Position numbers and translations under genes: made by a program. From Rhodoplanes sp046000175 (GTDB taxonomy: Bacteria > Pseudomonadota > Alphaproteobacteria > Rhizobiales > Xanthobacteraceae), in NCBI RefSeq assembly GCF_046000175.1, contig NZ_JBEOMB010000023.1, positions 1 through 64,000 of the forward strand: a DNA stretch of 64,000 nucleotides, in the 5' to 3' direction. Under the pieces are notes generated by a model. That model was not told where the DNA came from. It made no database searches and saw nothing but the letters and a program-made list of their open reading frames with translations. Position 1 is the stretch's first letter; every line of letters begins with the position of its first letter. Of the stretch, positions 59,611-64,000 are shown one piece after another.

Positions 59611-61878
59611 TCAGAGGGACAGGCCTTCGGCCTCGGCGAAGGCGGTGAGCTTGGCGCGCACCGAGGCGCTGCCGAGCGGCAGCGCCATCAGCGCGGCGAC
59701 CAGGCGCTCGACCTTGCCGGCGTCGAGGTCGAGCAGCATCGCCTTCACGGGACCGACCGCGGACGGCAGCAGCGAGAAGGCACGAAAGCCGATGGCGATG
59801 AGCGCGAGCGCGCCGATCGGCTTGGAGGCGAGCTCGCCGCACAGCGTGACCGACTTGCCGTGCGCATTGGCGCGGTCGACGATCAGCTTGAGGACGCGCA
59901 ACACCGGCACGGACAACGGATCGAAGCGGTTGGCGACGCGGGCATTGCCGCGATCGGCCGCGAACAGGAACTGCAGCAGGTCGTTGGAGCCGACCGACAG
60001 GAAGTCGACGCGCTCCAGGAGCTCGTCGAGCTGGAACAGCAGCGCCGGCACCTCCAGCATGGTGCCGACCTCGACGCGCTCGGGCAGCCGGTGGCCGTGC
60101 CGGCGCAGATGGGTCAGCTCGCGCTCGACCAGGCCCTTGGCCTCGTCGAACTCGTGCACGGCGGCGATCATCGGGAACATGATGCGCAACTCGCGGCCCG
60201 AGGCGGCGCGCAGCATGGCGCGGACCTGGCTGCGCAGGAGGCCGGGGCGATCGAGGCCGAGGCGGATCGCCCGCCAGCCGAGCGCCGGGTTCTCCTCCTC
60301 GTAGTTGCGCATGTAGGGCAGCACCTTGTCGCCGCCGATGTCGAGCGTGCGGAACACCACCGGCTTGCCGCCGGCCGCGTCGAGCACGTTGCGATAGAGG
60401 GCGAGCTGCTCGCTGGTGCGCGGGAACTGCGCCGCCACCATGAACTGCAGCTCGGTGCGGAACAGGCCGATGCCGACCGCGCCGGTCTCGGCGAGATGCG
60501 GCAGGTCGATCGGCAGGCCGGCATTGATCATCAGCGTGACCGGCTGGCCGTCCTTGGTGACGGCCGGCCTGTCGCGCAGGCTGAGATACTGGAGCTGGCG
60601 GCGGGCGCGCAGCCGCACCCGCTCCACATAGGCCGCCTCCATGTCGGGGGTCGGGCGGATGTGGACGTCGCCGGTGACGCCGTCGACGATGACGGCGTCG
60701 CCCGGATCGGCGAGACCGGTCGCGTTCGGCACCTCGCCGACCGCGGCGATCCCGAGCGCGCGGGCGACGATCGCCACGTGCGAGTTCGGGCCGCCTTCCT
60801 CCAGCACGAGGCCGCGCAGGCGGTTGCGGTCGTAGTCGAGCAGCGCCGCCGGCCCCATCGAGCGCGCCACGATGATGGCGTGCTCGGGCAGCCGGTCGCG
60901 GGTCGGCGCGTGGTCGTAGCCGAGCAGCTGGCGCTGGAGCCGGTGCGCGAGGTCGTCGAAGTCGTGCAGCCGCTCGCGCAGATACGGGTCGGTCTGGCGC
61001 AGCATGCGGGCGCGGGTGTCGGACTGCACGCGCTCGACCGCGGCCTCGGCGGTGAGGCCGGTGAGCACCGCCTCCTCGAGCTTGTGCACCCAGCCGCGGT
61101 CGTGGGCGAACATGCGGTAGGCTTCGAGCACGTCGCGGTGCTCGCCGCCTTCCGCCACCTCGCCGCTCTCCAGCATCAGGTCGAGCTCGGCCCGCAGCGT
61201 CTCGATGGCGACGCCGAGCCGGCGCAGCTCCTTCTGGACGTCGTCGGCGATGAAGTTGGTGATGACGACGCGCGGCTCGTGCAGCACCACATGGCCGAGC
61301 GCGATCGCGTCGGTCAGGGCGGCGCCCGAGACATGGACGGGACGGCGCACCGCCGGCTCGGCGCCGGGCTGGGCCAGCGAGGTGAGCTCGCCCGAGGCGA
61401 TCATCTCGGCCAGCACCATGGCGGTGGTCTGGAGCGCCTCGACCTCTTCCTCGGAATAGGTTCTGCGCGCGCGATTCTGGACGACCAGGACGCCGAGCGT
61501 GTTGCCGGCGCGGAGAATCGGCACGCCCAGGAACGAGCGGTAGATCTCCTCGCCGGTCTCGGGCCGGTACGAGAAGGCCGGGTGGGCCTGGGCGTCGTTG
61601 AGGTTGATCGGGCTCGCCTCGGTGGCGACCAGGCCGACCAGGCCCTCGTCCGAGCGCATCACGGTGAGGTGGACGGCCTGCCGGTTCAGGCCCTCGGTGG
61701 CGTACAGCTCGAGCGTGCCGTCGACGCGCAGGACATAGACGGAGCACACCTCCGCGACCATGTTCGCGGCGATCAGCACGACGATCTTGTCGAGGCGTTC
61801 CTGCGCGCTGACCGGCTCCGCCATGACCTCGCGGAGGCGCCGTAACAGCACGCGCGGACCGCCCAGCGCACCGCGCAT
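59611..61878 (-). CDS. ptsP: PTS(Ntr) enzyme I, PEP-protein phosphotransferase
   Basis: 755-aa first enzyme of the nitrogen phosphotransferase system, passing phosphate from PEP to NPr. An N-terminal GAF domain (about 25-165) senses small molecules, reported as glutamine or 2-oxoglutarate in alphaproteobacteria. The phosphorylated His367 lies in EEGGPNSHVAIVARA. The C-terminal PEP-binding barrel has GIGLFRTELQFM and VTLCGELASKP with the catalytic Cys. It is regulatory, with no sugar permease in the window. Confidence 0.95.
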   Translation of the reverse strand: MRGALGGPRVLLRRLREVMAEPVSAQERLDKIVVLIAANMVAEVCSVYVLRVDGTLELYATEGLNRQAVHLTVMRSDEGLVGLVATEASPINLNDAQAHPAFSYRPETGEEIYRSFLGVPILRAGNTLGVLVVQNRARRTYSEEEVEALQTTAMVLAEMIASGELTSLAQPGAEPAVRRPVHVSGAALTDAIALGHVVLHEPRVVITNFIADDVQKELRRLGVAIETLRAELDLMLESGEVAEGGEHRDVLEAYRMFAHDRGWVHKLEEAVLTGLTAEAAVERVQSDTRARMLRQTDPYLRERLHDFDDLAHRLQRQLLGYDHAPTRDRLPEHAIIVARSMGPAALLDYDRNRLRGLVLEEGGPNSHVAIVARALGIAAVGEVPNATGLADPGDAVIVDGVTGDVHIRPTPDMEAAYVERVRLRARRQLQYLSLRDRPAVTKDGQPVTLMINAGLPIDLPHLAETGAVGIGLFRTELQFMVAAQFPRTSEQLALYRNVLDAAGGKPVVFRTLDIGGDKVLPYMRNYEEENPALGWRAIRLGLDRPGLLRSQVRAMLRAASGRELRIMFPMIAAVHEFDEAKGLVERELTHLRRHGHRLPERVEVGTMLEVPALLFQLDELLERVDFLSVGSNDLLQFLFAADRGNARVANRFDPLSVPVLRVLKLIVDRANAHGKSVTLCGELASKPIGALALIAIGFRAFSLLPSAVGPVKAMLLDLDAGKVERLVAALMALPLGSASVRAKLTAFAEAEGLSL

Positions 61879-62146
61879 CGCGTGAGGTCCTTAAAGGGTC
61901 GCGTCACAAGGGCCGGCCGGACGAGGACGGTCCGGGTCCGGGTCGGGAATCGCACCGGGGCGGGCCGGGAGGTCGATTCCGGCAACGGTCATAGCGAATG
62001 CGCCGCGGCCGCTGCAAGCGAAAGCGCGTGCCGGCCCCGGGTCGCGCCCCCGTTGTGCAACGTCTTGTCCGAACGGGGTTTCCGAGCGGTGCCCCGGCCC
62101 GTCGGGCCTGGCCGGCGGGCTCCGGCCGGGCGCGGCGCCGCGGGGC

Positions 62147-63397
62147 TCAGGCCTTGTCGAGGCCGTAGAGCGTGTGGAGCGTGCGCACCGCGAGCTCGGT
62201 GAAGGCCGAGTCGATCAGCAGCGAGAACTTGATCTCGGACGTGGTGATGGCCCGGATGTTCACGCCGCGGTCGGCGAGCGCCCGGAACGCCGAGGCGGCG
62301 ACGCCGGCATGGCTGCGCATGCCGATGCCGATGACCGAGATCTTCGACACGTCGGTCGCCGTGTCGAGCCGGGCGAAGCCGATGGCCGCGCGCGCCTTCT
62401 CGATCGTGTCCTTGGCCCGCTCGAAGTCGGCGGCCGTGACCGTGAAGGTGAGGTCCGTGGTCTTGCCGTCGGCCGACACGTTCTGGACGATCATGTCCAC
62501 GTTGATGTTGGCGTCGGACAGCGGGCCGAAGATGGCGGCGGCGACGCCGGGCTTGTCCTCGACGCTGCGCACCGAAATCTGCGCCTCGTCCCTGGAGAAG
62601 GCGATGCCGGTGACGACCTCGTGTTCCATGATCTCGGACTCGTCGCAAATCAGGGTTCCGGGAGGGGGCCGGTGCGGATCGATGTCCTCCGGCTTGTCGA
62701 AGCTCGACCGCACGAAGATGCGGACATTGTGGGTCATGCCGAGCTCGATCGAGCGCACCTGCATGACCTTGGCCCCGAGCGAGGCCATCTCCAGCATCTC
62801 CTCGAAGGCGATCTTGTCGAGGCGGCGGGCCTTGGGCACCACCCGCGGGTCGGTCGTGTAGACGCCGTCGACGTCGGTGTAGATGTCGCAGCGGTCGGCC
62901 TTGACGGCGGCGGCGAGCGCCACGGCCGAGGTGTCGGAGCCGCCGCGCCCGAGCGTGGTGATCCGGCCGGTCTCGCGATGGATGCCCTGGAAGCCGGCGA
63001 TCACGGCGACCTGGCCCTTGGCGAAGCCGGCGATCAGCGGGGCGCCGTCGATGGCGGCGATGCGGGCCGAGCCGTGCTGGTCCGAGGTCTCCAGCGGAAT
63101 CTGCCATCCCTGCCAGGAGCGCGCCGGATTCCCGAGCGTCTGCAGGGCGATGGCGAGGAGCCCCGAGGTCACCTGCTCGCCCGAGGCGACCACGGCGTCG
63201 TATTCGGCCTGGTCGTGCAGCACCGCGATGTCGCGGCAGAACTTGACGAGCTGGTTGGTCGCCCCGGCCATGGCGGAGACCACGACGGCGACCTCGTGGC
63301 CGGCGTCGACCTCGCGCTTGACGTGCCGGGCGACGTTCTGGATGCGGTCGATATCGGCGACGGAGCTGCCGCCGAACTTCATCACGAGGCGCGCCAT
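62147..63397 (-). CDS. lysC: aspartate kinase
   Basis: 416-aa aspartokinase, first step towards lysine, threonine and methionine. The N-terminal kinase domain has LVMKFGGSSVAD and TLGRGGSDTSAVALAAA. Two C-terminal ACT domains (from about residue 265) bind lysine or threonine for feedback control. Length and layout match the monofunctional bacterial enzyme. The ATG at 63397 starts directly at the conserved MARLVMKFGGSS; a longer open frame upstream is not supported. Confidence 0.96.
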   Translation of the reverse strand: MARLVMKFGGSSVADIDRIQNVARHVKREVDAGHEVAVVVSAMAGATNQLVKFCRDIAVLHDQAEYDAVVASGEQVTSGLLAIALQTLGNPARSWQGWQIPLETSDQHGSARIAAIDGAPLIAGFAKGQVAVIAGFQGIHRETGRITTLGRGGSDTSAVALAAAVKADRCDIYTDVDGVYTTDPRVVPKARRLDKIAFEEMLEMASLGAKVMQVRSIELGMTHNVRIFVRSSFDKPEDIDPHRPPPGTLICDESEIMEHEVVTGIAFSRDEAQISVRSVEDKPGVAAAIFGPLSDANINVDMIVQNVSADGKTTDLTFTVTAADFERAKDTIEKARAAIGFARLDTATDVSKISVIGIGMRSHAGVAASAFRALADRGVNIRAITTSEIKFSLLIDSAFTELAVRTLHTLYGLDKA

Positions 63398-63662
63398 GAC
63401 GGGTGGGTCGTCCTTCGAAATCGCACGGCGCCGGCCGGCTCGCTGCGCGAGGCTTGCATCGCCCTGATCCCGGCGCGAAAAAGGCGCGTATACATAACGG
63501 CGGTGCCCCGCGATGGCAACGGGGCGACCGCAGGGCAGCCCCCCGGCGACGGCTGCCTCGAATCGGATTTTTTTCAAAGAGGCGCCGCCCGAGCAGGCGC
63601 CGTCACCCCGCCCCGGTCGCCACGACCTTGAGCGGACCGAGCACAGGCAGACGGAATTCCGA
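63398..63662. promoter_or_regulatory. divergent lysC-ubiG promoter region
   Basis: The 265-bp space between the two divergent genes must hold both promoters. An AT-rich patch with GTATAC (near 63490) lies about 90 bp upstream of lysC. The rest is GC-rich with no clear operator. The divergent lysC/ubiG order is common in related genomes. Confidence 0.5.
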
Positions 63663-64000
63663 ATGAGCATCGATCTCGACAGATCCACCACGGTCGACGC
63701 GGCCGAGGTCGCCCGCTTCGAGGCGATCGCCCGCACCTGGTGGGACCCGCGCGGCAAGATGGCCACCCTGCACAAGTTCAATCCGGTCCGGGTCGGCTGG
63801 GTGAAGGAGGCGGCCTGCGCGCGATTCGGCCGCGATCCGCACCGGATCGATTGTCTCGCCGACCTGCGCATCCTCGACATCGGCTGCGGCGGCGGGATTC
63901 TCTCCGAGCCGCTCGCCCGGCTCGGCGCGAACGTGGTCGGGGCCGACCCGGCGGCGACCAATATCGAGGTGGCGAAGCTGCACGCGGCACAGGGCGGGCT
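63663..64000 (+). CDS. ubiG: ubiquinone biosynthesis O-methyltransferase UbiG (partial)
   Basis: The first 112 residues of a SAM methyltransferase run off the right edge. The start sequence SIDLDRSTTVDAAEVARFEAIA and WWDPRGKMATLHKFNPVR are typical of UbiG, and the SAM motif ILDIGCGGGILSEPLARLGA is intact. UbiG performs both O-methylations of ubiquinone synthesis. The gene is divergent from lysC. Confidence 0.93.
   Translation, partial: MSIDLDRSTTVDAAEVARFEAIARTWWDPRGKMATLHKFNPVRVGWVKEAACARFGRDPHRIDCLADLRILDIGCGGGILSEPLARLGANVVGADPAATNIEVAKLHAAQGG

Noticed and set aside
1..64000. tRNA, rRNA, CRISPR, transposase and phage genes
   Set aside because: No cloverleaf with a GGTTCGA-type T-loop, no regularly spaced direct repeats with spacers, and no integrase, transposase or phage protein was recognised by reading. 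A dedicated tRNA or IS search was not possible.

Overview
The window is very GC-rich chromosomal DNA, densely coded on both strands. It most likely comes from an alphaproteobacterium of the Hyphomicrobiales (Rhizobiales) type. The evidence is the housekeeping block at the right end (DUF4167 gene, prmC, prfA, ptsP, lysC, with ubiG divergent), Omp31-type and Bug-type proteins, and palindromic intergenic repeats of the kind common in Bradyrhizobium and Rhodopseudomonas relatives. No genus is claimed. No rRNA, tRNA, CRISPR array, transposase or prophage gene was recognised.

Layout. 0-5 kb: a small DnaJ-like zinc-motif protein, a complete tripartite tricarboxylate transporter (tctCBA) and a patatin-like lipase. 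5-10.9 kb: two exported proteins of unknown function, copper nitrite reductase nirK with nirV and an FNR/NnrR-type box, an ArsC-like protein, an outer-membrane beta-barrel protein and a HutP-family protein. 11.4-26.5 kb: a 17-gene, one-directional malonate block. It has all parts of a biotin-dependent, ion-pumping (Mad-type) malonate decarboxylase: the MdcA/C/D/E core, biotin carrier MadF, membrane carboxybiotin decarboxylase MadB, a 38-residue OadG-like subunit, prosthetic-group enzymes MdcB/MdcG, a MadH-like ligase and the MadLM importer. It also carries biotin ligase (birA), biotin synthase (bioB) and bioA, plus a further solute receptor and an AEC permease.

26.5-33 kb: fructosamine kinase and low-Mr phosphatase, small zinc proteins, a UbiD-family decarboxylase, NAD malic enzyme and an unknown small protein. 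33-42 kb: a probable catabolic module. It has two tandem paralogous amidohydrolases (the first lacking the HxH metal motif), a three-subunit molybdenum hydroxylase interrupted by an ABC-type substrate-binding protein, and a CobW GTPase bracketed by two copies of one palindromic repeat. 42-47 kb: metZ, ergothioneine genes egtB-egtD and a PuuE-like deacetylase. 47-51.6 kb: a Tat-exported amidohydrolase with a two-subunit TRAP permease. 51.6-56 kb: an AI-2E-type permease with a long cytosolic extension, divergent from glgX. 56-64 kb: the conserved housekeeping block, ending inside ubiG.

How the genes work together. The clearest system is the malonate block. Malonate would enter through MadLM, be loaded on the 2'-(5''-phosphoribosyl)-3'-dephospho-CoA arm of MdcC, and pass its carboxyl group to biotin on MadF. 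MadB would then release CO2 and export Na+. BirA, BioB and BioA would supply the biotin. The divergent HutP-family gene beside this block keeps the three metal-binding histidines of Bacillus HutP, which makes it the most unexpected single gene here. The tandem amidohydrolase and Mo-hydroxylase module looks like an uncharacterised route for an aromatic or heterocyclic acid; its substrate cannot be read from sequence.
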